Of a DNA stretch of 12,872 nt, positions 1 through 6,028 are shown piece by piece. Every line of letters begins with the position of its first letter. Position 1 is the stretch's first letter. Source of the DNA: Desulfuromonadaceae bacterium (GTDB lineage Bacteria > Desulfobacterota > Desulfuromonadia > Desulfuromonadales > Geopsychrobacteraceae). Location: the NCBI GenBank assembly GCA_030639985.1, contig DAOWKG010000052.1, forward strand, positions 1-12,872. The letters are read 5' to 3'. A program made the position numbers and the translations under genes. Below the pieces are notes generated by a model. The model was not told the origin of the DNA. It made no database searches and saw nothing but the letters and a program-made list of their open reading frames with translations.

Positions 1-1550
1 CTCCGCAGCCGTTGCTTTTGGGGCTGTCGAAGCTGCCGTAACTGAGCATATAAATCCCGGCGAACCTGTTTTAATTGTTTTGGCGGGATTACAATCTCCG
101 GCAGGTCACTACATTCGAGCTTGCCGAGGATAAAAGGTTCTCCAGCAGTAACAGCAAAAGCTTGTTGTAGAATTTTTTTATTAATCCCCTGCTCCTGAGC
201 CGAAAAACTTTCGAGTGCAAATTGAAACTGTTCCGTTTCGGTACCAATCGTAGCCGCCACTTGTAATTGCTGCGGAGTGATATCAATCTGCAAATCGACC
301 GTTTCTGCCGGTGGTTGCACATTGCTCAGTTTGCGTTGGCAGGCAGAATCACTCAGCGCAAAAGCACCGGGAGATGACACCATATAAACACTGTCGCCGA
401 CCTGAAACTGATTTATAAAGGTAGAGGGAACGGTAACCAAACTGCCTACTGAAACTTTATTGACGTTACTTTTCCCGAGCAGTAATTGGCGCACGGTAAA
501 AGCGGTGCCACTTTTATCAATCGCCGGTTGTACCCGTAACCTGGCTCCTAGCTGGAGGGCAACTTTGGTTTTAAAGCTGATTTCACCACCACGAACCCGG
601 CTGATTTCACCCAAAAACCGTCCGGTAGCCCCCCGGCGGGATGAGATCGCCATGTCACTGGGTTGACCACCGGACAAAAAACCCTTGGTGGGTTGCCGGC
701 CAAAACTCTCTTTCAATAACGCTTTTGCCTCTTTTAAAATCTGCGGTCGTTGGCTAGCGGAAGCATCCAATACTTGCCGGTAGGCTTGCACTACCTTGTG
801 GACATACTCGGCACTTTTCATCCGCCCTTCTATTTTTAAACTACAAATTCCCGCCTGTTCCAATTCGGGCAATAGATCGATAGCAGAAAGGTCGTTGGGG
901 GAAAAATAGAAACCGTCTTGTTGACGATAACGATGATTGCGACGGCAGGGCTGAGCACAACGACCCCGATTGCCACTTTTACCACTGAGAAATGAAGAAA
1001 AATAACATTGGCCGCTAAAAGAAAAACAGAGGGCACCATGGACAAAGTGTTCCAACTCCAACGTCGTCTGCTTGCTGATCGTAGCAATTTCTTCCAGCGT
1101 CAGTTCCCGCGCCAGAACCCCACGGGTAAAACCCATCCGCTCCAACATTTTAACCCCGGCGCTATTGTGGATGGTCATCTGCGTTGATGCATGGAGTTCT
1201 AAGCCAGGGAAATGGTCTTTTGCCAATTTCCAGACCGCCAGATCCTGCAATATCAGCGCATCAACACCGATCTCTTCCAACGCCCCCAAGGTATCGATCA
1301 ACATCGAGAGCTCATTCTCTTTTACCAGGGTGTTAATAGGGATATAGAGCCGTTTGCCTTGCTGCTGCAAAAAATGGGTCATTTTCTCAATATCTTTGAG
1401 ATTAAAATTTTTCGCTTTTGCCCGGGCAGAAAACTCTTTAAGACCGACGTAAACGGCATCGGCACCACCATCTACTGCCGCAAAAAAAGCCTCTAGACTT
1501 CCTGCCGGAGCCAGCAATTCTGGTCGCTGTAATGGTTTTTGCTGATTCAT
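1..1550 (-). CDS. U32 peptidase-family protein, RlhA-like (C-terminal part outside window)
   Basis: The reading frame is open from ATG at 1550 to the left edge, giving 516 visible residues without a stop. It opens with a PELLAPAG motif and continues through an (alpha/beta) barrel with the U32 signature EHFVHGALCFSFSGQC (about residues 167-182). Cysteines C175, C182, C198 and C236 have the spacing of the four [4Fe-4S] ligands in UbiU-type U32 proteins; C202 is an extra one. The part after about residue 330 resembles the additional DUF3656-type domain found in RlhA (YdcP), the enzyme for 23S rRNA C2501 hydroxylation, rather than the shorter TrhP or UbiU/UbiV proteins. Most U32 proteins studied act in RNA or quinone hydroxylation from prephenate or related donors, not proteolysis, so a tRNA or rRNA modification role is likely but not proven. 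It starts 14 nt after the dsbC-like gene and is probably co-transcribed with it. A purine-rich AAAGGG lies upstream of the start. Confidence 0.88.
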   Translation of the reverse strand, partial: MNQQKPLQRPELLAPAGSLEAFFAAVDGGADAVYVGLKEFSARAKAKNFNLKDIEKMTHFLQQQGKRLYIPINTLVKENELSMLIDTLGALEEIGVDALILQDLAVWKLAKDHFPGLELHASTQMTIHNSAGVKMLERMGFTRGVLARELTLEEIATISKQTTLELEHFVHGALCFSFSGQCYFSSFLSGKSGNRGRCAQPCRRNHRYRQQDGFYFSPNDLSAIDLLPELEQAGICSLKIEGRMKSAEYVHKVVQAYRQVLDASASQRPQILKEAKALLKESFGRQPTKGFLSGGQPSDMAISSRRGATGRFLGEISRVRGGEISFKTKVALQLGARLRVQPAIDKSGTAFTVRQLLLGKSNVNKVSVGSLVTVPSTFINQFQVGDSVYMVSSPGAFALSDSACQRKLSNVQPPAETVDLQIDITPQQLQVAATIGTETEQFQFALESFSAQEQGINKKILQQAFAVTAGEPFILGKLECSDLPEIVIPPKQLKQVRRDLYAQLRQLRQPQKQRLR

Positions 1551-1564
1551 GAAAGATCCACCCT

Positions 1565-2278
1565 TTATTGGTTCAACATCTTGTCAAATTGAGCCGGAAT
1601 ATAGCCGGTAACATGCTCACCATTAATCCAAAAATGGGGCGTCCCACTAATCCCGACGCTACCAACAACCTGCCGATGTTGCTCCAACAATCCATTGTCG
1701 GTTACTACCGGAACCGGCTGTAAATCGTACTTGCCACTAAAAACTTCGTCATAGGCTAGTTCCTGATCTTTTGCCGCCAGAATATAACGTGACTTTGCAG
1801 CGGCATGTGGGTGCATTCGATCAATCGGATACAGGAACACATAACGGGTGACATCATCCCGACCGGCAAAATAATCGGAGCCCTGCCGGCAGAAAGGGCA
1901 GTCGGGATCGGTAACTTCGATAACCTGATTAGGGCCGTCACCTATTTTAATCGCCAGCTCCAAGGGGAACATGTCGAGCTTGTCCGACAACCGTTTATTT
2001 TCACTTTCGCGAGTCAGATTCCTGGCATCGGCAGTCCAGAGTTCGCCAAAAAACATATGCCCAGATGCCGGGACAAAGTACAGCATTTCGCCAGTTTCTG
2101 CCACAACCTCATAGACTCCAGCGACCGGGGTTGGATTAATCTGTTGCGATTTAACCTGTGGGTAATAACTTAACAGGGCAGCAGAAATATCTTTCGATGG
2201 CGCTTGGAACTGAGCCACACAAGCATTTAAAGAAAGAAAACCAAACAACAAAAATAACGCTAAAAACATTCGTGACAT
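1565..2278 (-). CDS. DsbC/DsbG-like thiol:disulfide interchange lipoprotein
   Basis: A 237-residue protein. Residues 1-20 form a signal peptide ending in the lipobox LNAC, so C20 should be lipidated and the protein membrane-anchored in the periplasm. Residues about 30-85 match the DsbC N-terminal dimerisation domain (YYPQVKSQQINPTPVAGVYE). The thioredoxin domain follows, with the redox pair C127-P-F-C130 in DPDCPFC and the cis-proline loop SGTP (P214). DsbC-family enzymes isomerise wrong disulfides or keep cytochrome cysteines reduced; which of these applies cannot be read here. I chose ATG 2278 over an upstream in-frame start at 2338 because AGGAG (2287-2291) sits 8 nt before it and the signal peptide then has normal length. 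The gene is divergent from dctP and precedes the U32 gene by 14 nt. A lipid anchor is less usual than a free DsbC. No DsbD-like partner is visible. Confidence 0.88.
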   Translation of the reverse strand: MSRMFLALFLLFGFLSLNACVAQFQAPSKDISAALLSYYPQVKSQQINPTPVAGVYEVVAETGEMLYFVPASGHMFFGELWTADARNLTRESENKRLSDKLDMFPLELAIKIGDGPNQVIEVTDPDCPFCRQGSDYFAGRDDVTRYVFLYPIDRMHPHAAAKSRYILAAKDQELAYDEVFSGKYDLQPVPVVTDNGLLEQHRQVVGSVGISGTPHFWINGEHVTGYIPAQFDKMLNQ

Positions 2279-2286
2279 AAAATCTA

Positions 2287-2291
2287 CTCCT
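2287..2291 (-). promoter_or_regulatory. Ribosome binding site of the dsbC-like gene
   Basis: AGGAG on the minus strand, 8 nt before ATG 2278. It selects this start over the upstream in-frame ATG, whose extra 20 residues would precede the signal peptide. Confidence 0.7.
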
Positions 2292-2313
2292 GGGAAATTT
2301 TTCAGAGCATACA

Positions 2314-2483
2314 CTAAGGAGAGGGTCTGACTTAACAAGAATCTACTACGAATTCACCTGACTGGCTCATATTTTCAAATATTATCGATCAATAGCATTG
2401 CTATTGATTCTCAAAGCTACAAAAACCTATCCTCAATCAGTTTAATTCTCACTACGATTCGTCAAGTCAGACACCCCCCTAAG
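2314..2483. repeat. Long imperfect palindromic repeat, copy A (170 bp)
   Basis: This fills about half of the 357-nt gap between the divergent dsbC-like and dctP genes. The left arm (2314 to about 2352) and the reverse complement of the right arm (about 2446-2483) both read CTnAGG, then GTCTGACTT, then an AATC core, then a similar tail leading into GAATT. The left arm contains ACAAGAATCTACTACGAA at 2335-2352, identical over 18 bases to copy B at 4664-4681. The middle carries a separate perfect palindrome (2388-2408). No open reading frame fits inside. The left edge lies only 36 bp from the dsbC start, so it may overlap promoter sequence. The rest of the gap (2484-2635) shows no gene; I see no convincing sigma-70 promoter by eye. 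Classification as a non-autonomous mobile repeat is inference. Confidence 0.7.
2388..2408. repeat. Perfect 10-bp inverted repeat around a single base
   Basis: ATCAATAGCA, one T, then TGCTATTGAT. It sits near the centre of palindromic repeat copy A. It could be the tip of a long hairpin formed by the repeat, or a binding site for a dimeric regulator in the dsbC/dctP divergent gap. The sequence does not separate the two. Confidence 0.55.
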
Positions 2484-2635
2484 CCTTTAATTCAGGAAAA
2501 GAGACAACAGATCAGTTGTTGAGCAACGCTGCAAATTATGTTCTACTGCCGAGTCATTAAGCCCTCACCAAAATCATTAAATATCAACAGCAAGTGGCAC
2601 ATTGGCTTGCTACCAACTAAAGGAGAAATGTTATC

Positions 2636-3667
2636 ATGCTGCGATTTATCCCCGGTTTGACTCTAATCTCGATATTACTATTTTCTACTTCGATCTTTGC
2701 CGCCAACCCGCTAGCCGACTGGCAGCCAAAGTTTGATCCTAGTAACGCAGAATATACCTATCTACTCTCAACCGTCGGTCACCCAGCCATTAAAGGGGCT
2801 ACCGTTGGCTACCGGATCAGAGATCGGGTCTGGCAAGAAAGTGGTGGTCGTCTCTTTGTTGATTACCGTCCCATTTCCCAACTAGGTGGTGAAAAAGATG
2901 TCCTGCGTAAATTAAAAATGGGCGCGATACAGGGAATGCTATGTTCCTCAGTTTTTGCACCAAATGTTTCGCCCCGCCTGGGGCTGGTAAATCTACCATT
3001 TTTAGTTGATAGTTTTGCCAATCTGGAAAAATTCCGCCAGAATGAGGAGTTATTCAGTGAATATGGTATTGAAGCCGAAAAGCAAGGTATCATTGTTGCC
3101 GATTTCACCGGCTATGGCAGCTATGGCTGGGCAACCAAAACTCCGATTAAAACTGTAGCCGCTGCCCGTAAACAATTATTTCGCATAGCTCAGGCACCGG
3201 TCAATGTTGATCTCTATAAAGCCTGGAATATCCAGTTTACCGTCATGCCCTGGCCAGATGTGCCGCAGGCACTGCAAACCGGTGTAATCAGTGGTCTTGA
3301 TCACACCCCCATCGTCTGCAATATCACCAAAAAGTTTAACGTTGCTAAAAACTATACCAATATTGAATATGCCCAAGGATTATATATCCACCTGATTAAT
3401 AAAAAATGGTTCAATAAATTACCTCAGGACTTGCAACAGATCCTTGATCGAGCAATAAAAGAAGAAAGTGCCAAGGTTAGAGCCTTGACCGAACAACAGC
3501 AGCTTGATCAGATTGCTGCTGCCAAAGCAAATGGGGTTGAGTTCAACACCCTTCCATCTGCTGAAAAAGCAATATTGGTCAAACTTGCTGAACCGGTAGT
3601 ACAAAAATGGGGTAAAATAATCGGTCTTGATTATCTTCATAAAGTGCAGGATGAACTAAAAGATTAA
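2636..3667 (+). CDS. TRAP transporter substrate-binding protein, DctP family (orphan)
   Basis: A 343-residue protein with a Sec signal peptide (residues 1-22, cleavage after SIFA) and the DctP/SBP fold. Family marks are GAIQGMLCSS (about 97-105), the LPFL segment (120-123), R183 in LFRIA, which lines up with the invariant carboxylate-binding arginine, and ALQTGVISGLDHTP (212-225). In the periplasm such proteins bind organic acids and pass them to a DctQ/DctM membrane pair using an ion gradient. No dctQ or dctM lies in the window, so the partner must be encoded elsewhere or the protein has another use. The ligand cannot be named. Start ATG 2636 has AAGGAG at 2620-2624, a slightly long 11-nt spacing. 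An out-of-frame ATG at 2628 opens only a very short frame. Hairpins at 3667-3679 and 3700-3734 follow the stop. Confidence 0.87.
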   Translation: MLRFIPGLTLISILLFSTSIFAANPLADWQPKFDPSNAEYTYLLSTVGHPAIKGATVGYRIRDRVWQESGGRLFVDYRPISQLGGEKDVLRKLKMGAIQGMLCSSVFAPNVSPRLGLVNLPFLVDSFANLEKFRQNEELFSEYGIEAEKQGIIVADFTGYGSYGWATKTPIKTVAAARKQLFRIAQAPVNVDLYKAWNIQFTVMPWPDVPQALQTGVISGLDHTPIVCNITKKFNVAKNYTNIEYAQGLYIHLINKKWFNKLPQDLQQILDRAIKEESAKVRALTEQQQLDQIAAAKANGVEFNTLPSAEKAILVKLAEPVVQKWGKIIGLDYLHKVQDELKD

Positions 3668-3679
3668 CCGGCAGCCGGT
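3667..3679 (+). terminator. Small GC-rich hairpin after dctP
   Basis: ACCGG, loop CAG, CCGGT, followed by AATTTTAAT, immediately downstream of the dctP stop. The stem is only 5 bp and the following T run is interrupted, so as an intrinsic terminator it is weak; the stronger hairpin at 3700-3734 is the better candidate. Confidence 0.3.
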
Positions 3680-3699
3680 AATTTTAATACTCTGAATTG

Positions 3700-3734
3700 A
3701 TCGGGGGACACGTACTTGTTACGTGTCCCCCGAT
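3700..3734. repeat. Perfect 15-bp inverted repeat (REP-like hairpin or terminator)
   Basis: ATCGGGGGACACGTA, 5-nt loop CTTGT, TACGTGTCCCCCGAT. The arms match perfectly and are GC-rich. The right arm is followed by TATATTTTAT, so the hairpin could end transcription from dctP. Its compact, perfect form and GGGGACAC arm also resemble REP-type repeats that RAYT (TnpA-REP) enzymes recognise, but no RAYT gene is in the window. It lies 34 nt upstream of the start chosen for the next gene. Confidence 0.75.
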
Positions 3735-3756
3735 TATATTTTATCCACTTGATGCT

Positions 3757-3760
3757 GGAG
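3757..3760 (+). promoter_or_regulatory. Ribosome binding site selecting a TTG start
   Basis: GGAG with 8 nt to TTG 3769. It supports TTG 3769 as the true start of the EamA-family gene rather than TTG 3697, which would place the first 13 codons across the 15-bp inverted repeat. Confidence 0.6.
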
Positions 3761-3768
3761 TTTCACCT

Positions 3769-4647
3769 TTGTCTGCAACCACTCGACAGTTGTTACCTAA
3801 AATCAGCCTTATTATTGCCATGATATTGTGGGCCAGCTCTTTTGTTGCCCTCAAACTTGCATTTCAAGGCTACCACCCGATGCAAGTCATTTTTGGCCGG
3901 ATGTTTATTGCCAGTCTCTGCTTCGTTGTCTTTATCCCCTCATTTCGTAAAATCAATTGGCGCCGCTGTGATGTTAAATATCTGCTCCTGATGGCAGTTT
4001 GCGAACCATGCCTCTATTTTTTACTTGAAGCTAAGGCGTTACAATTAACCAGTGCTTCGCAGGCAGGGATGATTACCTCTATGCTGCCATTACTGGTAGC
4101 AATTCTGGCGTGGAGTTGGTTACGAGAAAATATCACCCGACAAACTATCACCGGTTTCTGTATCGCCATTATCGGTGCCTGCTGGCTGAGCTTTGCCAGT
4201 GAAATCAGTACCAATGCCCCGAATCCGTTACTGGGAAATTTTTATGAGTTTCTCGCCATGGCTTGTGCTGCCGTATATACCGTTTCCCTGAAACACTTGT
4301 CCAATAATTACCCCCCTCTGTTTCTGACTGCTTTCCAGGCATTTGTCGGCAGCGTGTTCTTTTTCCCATTTTTACTACTCCCTGGTGCGGGTCTAAACGT
4401 CGTCTGGGAAACCACCCCGGCACTCGCCGTTATCTATCTGGGAACCTTTATAACGTTGGGTGCCTATGGCTGTTATAATTATAGCGTCAGTCGCATACCC
4501 GCCACCAGTGCTGCCGGGTATGTCAACTTGATTCCGGTTTTTGGAGTTATCATGGGAATGCTGGTTCTGGGTGACAAGCTTAACCTGTCGCAATGGTTGG
4601 CATGTGGCCTGGTATTTTGTGGTATCTGGGTAAGTAGCAGAACTTAG
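3769..4647 (+). CDS. EamA/DMT-family inner-membrane transporter
   Basis: A 292-residue, very hydrophobic protein with about ten transmembrane segments arranged as two EamA repeats. The first opens with the typical IIAMILWASSFVALKLA segment and contains TSASQAGMITSMLPLLVAILAW; the second begins near NFYEFLAMACAAVYTVSLKHLS and contains PATSAAGYVNLIPVFGVIMG, with the characteristic end-of-repeat proline (NLIPVFG). Relatives export amino acids, metabolites or drugs; the substrate here cannot be predicted. The start is inferred as TTG 3769, where GGAG lies 8 nt upstream and the protein then begins with a normal short N terminus before the first membrane segment. An in-frame TTG further upstream (3697) would add 24 residues encoded by a hairpin and is rejected. 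The TAG stop lies inside the left arm of palindromic repeat copy B. Confidence 0.87.
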   Translation: MSATTRQLLPKISLIIAMILWASSFVALKLAFQGYHPMQVIFGRMFIASLCFVVFIPSFRKINWRRCDVKYLLLMAVCEPCLYFLLEAKALQLTSASQAGMITSMLPLLVAILAWSWLRENITRQTITGFCIAIIGACWLSFASEISTNAPNPLLGNFYEFLAMACAAVYTVSLKHLSNNYPPLFLTAFQAFVGSVFFFPFLLLPGAGLNVVWETTPALAVIYLGTFITLGAYGCYNYSVSRIPATSAAGYVNLIPVFGVIMGMLVLGDKLNLSQWLACGLVFCGIWVSSRT

Positions 4648-4725
4648 GAGGCTATCGGGCTTTACAAGAATCTACTACGAAAAAGCCTTTCCGGTGCAGA
4701 TTCGCAAAGCCCGACAGGCTCCTGG
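4643..4725. repeat. Imperfect palindromic repeat, copy B (83 bp)
   Basis: The left arm (CTTAGGAGGCTATCGGGCTT onward, 4643-4673) pairs with the right arm (4698-4725), whose reverse complement begins CCAGGAGCCTGTCGGGCTTT. Both arms continue into an AATCT core. The left half contains ACAAGAATCTACTACGAA at 4664-4681, shared exactly with copy A at 2335-2352. It covers the last codon and stop of the EamA-family gene and most of the gap before trmO. RNA from it would form a long stem, so it could shield the 3' end or reduce read-through into trmO, but no U run follows. Confidence 0.75.
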
Positions 4726-4755
4726 GCTTAACCAATAACAAATCAAGGTTGCTCT

Positions 4756-5472
4756 ATGCATTATCCAATCGAACCAATTGCCATTATCCGCACCCCGTTT
4801 AAAGAAAAATTTGCCACCCCGCGCCAACCGGGATTGGCACCATCGGTTACCGCCCGAATCGAATTTCTCCCCGGTTTCGCCACCCCAGAAGCGGTGCGTG
4901 GATTAGAAGGGTTCAGCCACCTCTGGTTAATTTTCCTGTTTCACCAAAACTGGCAAAAAGATTGGAAGCCAACTGTCCGACCGCCCCGATTGGGCGGCAA
5001 TCAACGGGTTGGCGTTTATGCCTCTCGTTCACCGTTTCGTCCTAATCCCATCGGGCTTTCGGCAGTCAAGCTACGGGAAGTAAACTGTGACAACGGTAAA
5101 GTGTCATTACTGGTACAAGGGGCAGACCTGATCGATGCCACCCCGATCTTTGATATCAAGCCCTATGTTCCCTACAGTGATAGTATCCAGCATGCTAGCG
5201 GCGGCTTTGCAAAAAAATCTCCCGAAGCAACCCTGCAAGTTGAATTTTCTCCCCTGGCCACCGAACAACTGCAACAATATCGTCGTGAAACCCCAGATCT
5301 GGAAATAATGTTACGCGAAACCCTAAGCCTTGATCCTCGCCCCGCCTATCGACGCAATCAGGAAAATTCAAAAGAATATGGGGTGTTGTTTGATCGGTAT
5401 GATGTTCGCTGGCAGGTACAGGATAATCGCTTGATAGTTGTGGAAATTTTAATTGTGAATTCAGCAAGTTAA
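4756..5472 (+). CDS. trmO: tRNA (adenine(37)-N6)-methyltransferase TrmO (TsaA/UPF0066 family)
   Basis: A 238-residue protein, close to the roughly 235-residue E. coli protein. The family signature is intact: GVYASRSPFRPNPIGLS at residues 86-102, preceded by EGFSHLWLIFLFH (51-63), and LIDATPIFDIKPYVPYSDS at 125-143. The C-terminal part with DPRPAYRR (193-200) and YGVLFDRYDVRW (208-219) matches the TsaA C-terminal domain. TrmO uses S-adenosylmethionine to methylate N6 of t6A37 in tRNAs reading ACY codons, in the cytoplasm. ATG 4756 has AAGG 7 nt upstream (4745-4748). The gene stands alone between palindromic repeat copy B and the cold-shock gene, with a hairpin 90 nt after its stop. I see nothing missing or unusual in it. 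Confidence 0.93.
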   Translation: MHYPIEPIAIIRTPFKEKFATPRQPGLAPSVTARIEFLPGFATPEAVRGLEGFSHLWLIFLFHQNWQKDWKPTVRPPRLGGNQRVGVYASRSPFRPNPIGLSAVKLREVNCDNGKVSLLVQGADLIDATPIFDIKPYVPYSDSIQHASGGFAKKSPEATLQVEFSPLATEQLQQYRRETPDLEIMLRETLSLDPRPAYRRNQENSKEYGVLFDRYDVRWQVQDNRLIVVEILIVNSAS

Positions 5473-5561
5473 AATCATATCACTCCGGTAACGTTACAAT
5501 CTGACGTATTTTTACCTTAGCTCAAAAGCAGAGTATTTACACAAAATATATAAATACCCCC

Positions 5562-5585
5562 TTAGGCACTACAGATAGTGCCTAA
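5562..5585. terminator. Perfect 10-bp stem-loop between trmO and the cold-shock gene
   Basis: TTAGGCACTA, loop CAGA, TAGTGCCTAA. The stem follows trmO by about 90 nt and precedes the cold-shock start by about 140 nt. It lacks a following T run on the plus strand, so it is either a weak trmO terminator or a structure in or before the cold-shock leader. The rest of the 251-nt gap (5473-5723) is AT-rich with no open frame. Confidence 0.45.
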
Positions 5586-5723
5586 ACTAAAAACCACCAC
5601 AATTTATGCGATTTTATCATTATCATTAAAAATTAACGTTGTTTTTAAGTTATGACTGTGATAGAAGCGATGGATATCGTGTCTCGGTTACCCTCGTAAT
5701 AAACGAAAATAAGGAGCAAGAAG

Positions 5724-5924
5724 ATGGCTGAAGGAACAGTAAAATGGTTTAACGATTCAAAAGGTTTTGGTTTTATCGAGCAAGACAATGGTCCAGATGT
5801 TTTTGTACACTTTTCAGCAATTCAAACTGAGGGTTTCAAATCTCTCGCTGAGGGAGACCGGGTTACTTTTGACGTAATCCAAGGGGACAAAGGTCCTCAA
5901 TCTGCAAACGTAATGAAGGCTTAA
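5724..5924 (+). CDS. Cold-shock protein, CspA family
   Basis: A 66-residue single cold-shock domain, the usual length. It has the RNP1 motif KGFGFIE (residues 13-19), the RNP2 motif VFVHFSAI (26-33) and the starting EGTVKWFN. It binds single-stranded RNA and DNA, acting as an RNA chaperone or antiterminator in the cytoplasm. A strong AAGGAG (5711-5716) lies 7 nt before ATG 5724, in keeping with high expression. The long AT-rich upstream region could hold a structured leader as in other csp genes, but I cannot identify a cold box or a firm promoter by eye. The gene is monocistronic: it is preceded by a hairpin and ends 48 nt before a strong bidirectional terminator. Which paralogue (cspA, cspC, cspD) it corresponds to cannot be told. 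Confidence 0.95.
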   Translation: MAEGTVKWFNDSKGFGFIEQDNGPDVFVHFSAIQTEGFKSLAEGDRVTFDVIQGDKGPQSANVMKA

Positions 5925-5972
5925 ATTAGATCGTTTTTGACGGTTTAAACTGTAAGTTTTGAGGGTATACCA

Positions 5973-6006
5973 AAAAAGCTCCGTAACGGCTGTTGCGGAG
6001 CTTTTT
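5973..6006. terminator. Bidirectional Rho-independent terminator
   Basis: AAAAAGCTCCG, a 12-nt loop, CGGAGCTTTTT. The stem is perfect over 11 bp with an A run on one side and a T run on the other, so it works on both strands. It serves the plus-strand cold-shock gene (stop at 5924) and the minus-strand block that ends with the pseudokinase gene (stop at 6029). Confidence 0.9.
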
Positions 6007-6028
6007 ATTTAGCCTTTTCCTATTTCTA

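Noticed and set aside
1805..2173. A 122-codon open frame on the plus strand opposite the dsbC-like gene
   Set aside because: It lies wholly across the thioredoxin domain of a clearly real gene and shows no family motif.
2628..2660. A short open frame beginning at ATG 2628, just before dctP
   Set aside because: About ten codons, out of frame with dctP and using the same ribosome site; most likely chance.
3697..3768. An N-terminal extension of the EamA-family protein from TTG 3697
   Set aside because: The added residues would be encoded by the 15-bp inverted repeat and lack a ribosome site; GGAG before TTG 3769 gives a better start.
5639..5667. A possible sigma-70 promoter (TTGTTT then GATAGA-like) before the cold-shock gene
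   Set aside because: The -10 match is weak and the spacing ambiguous; not enough to report as a feature.
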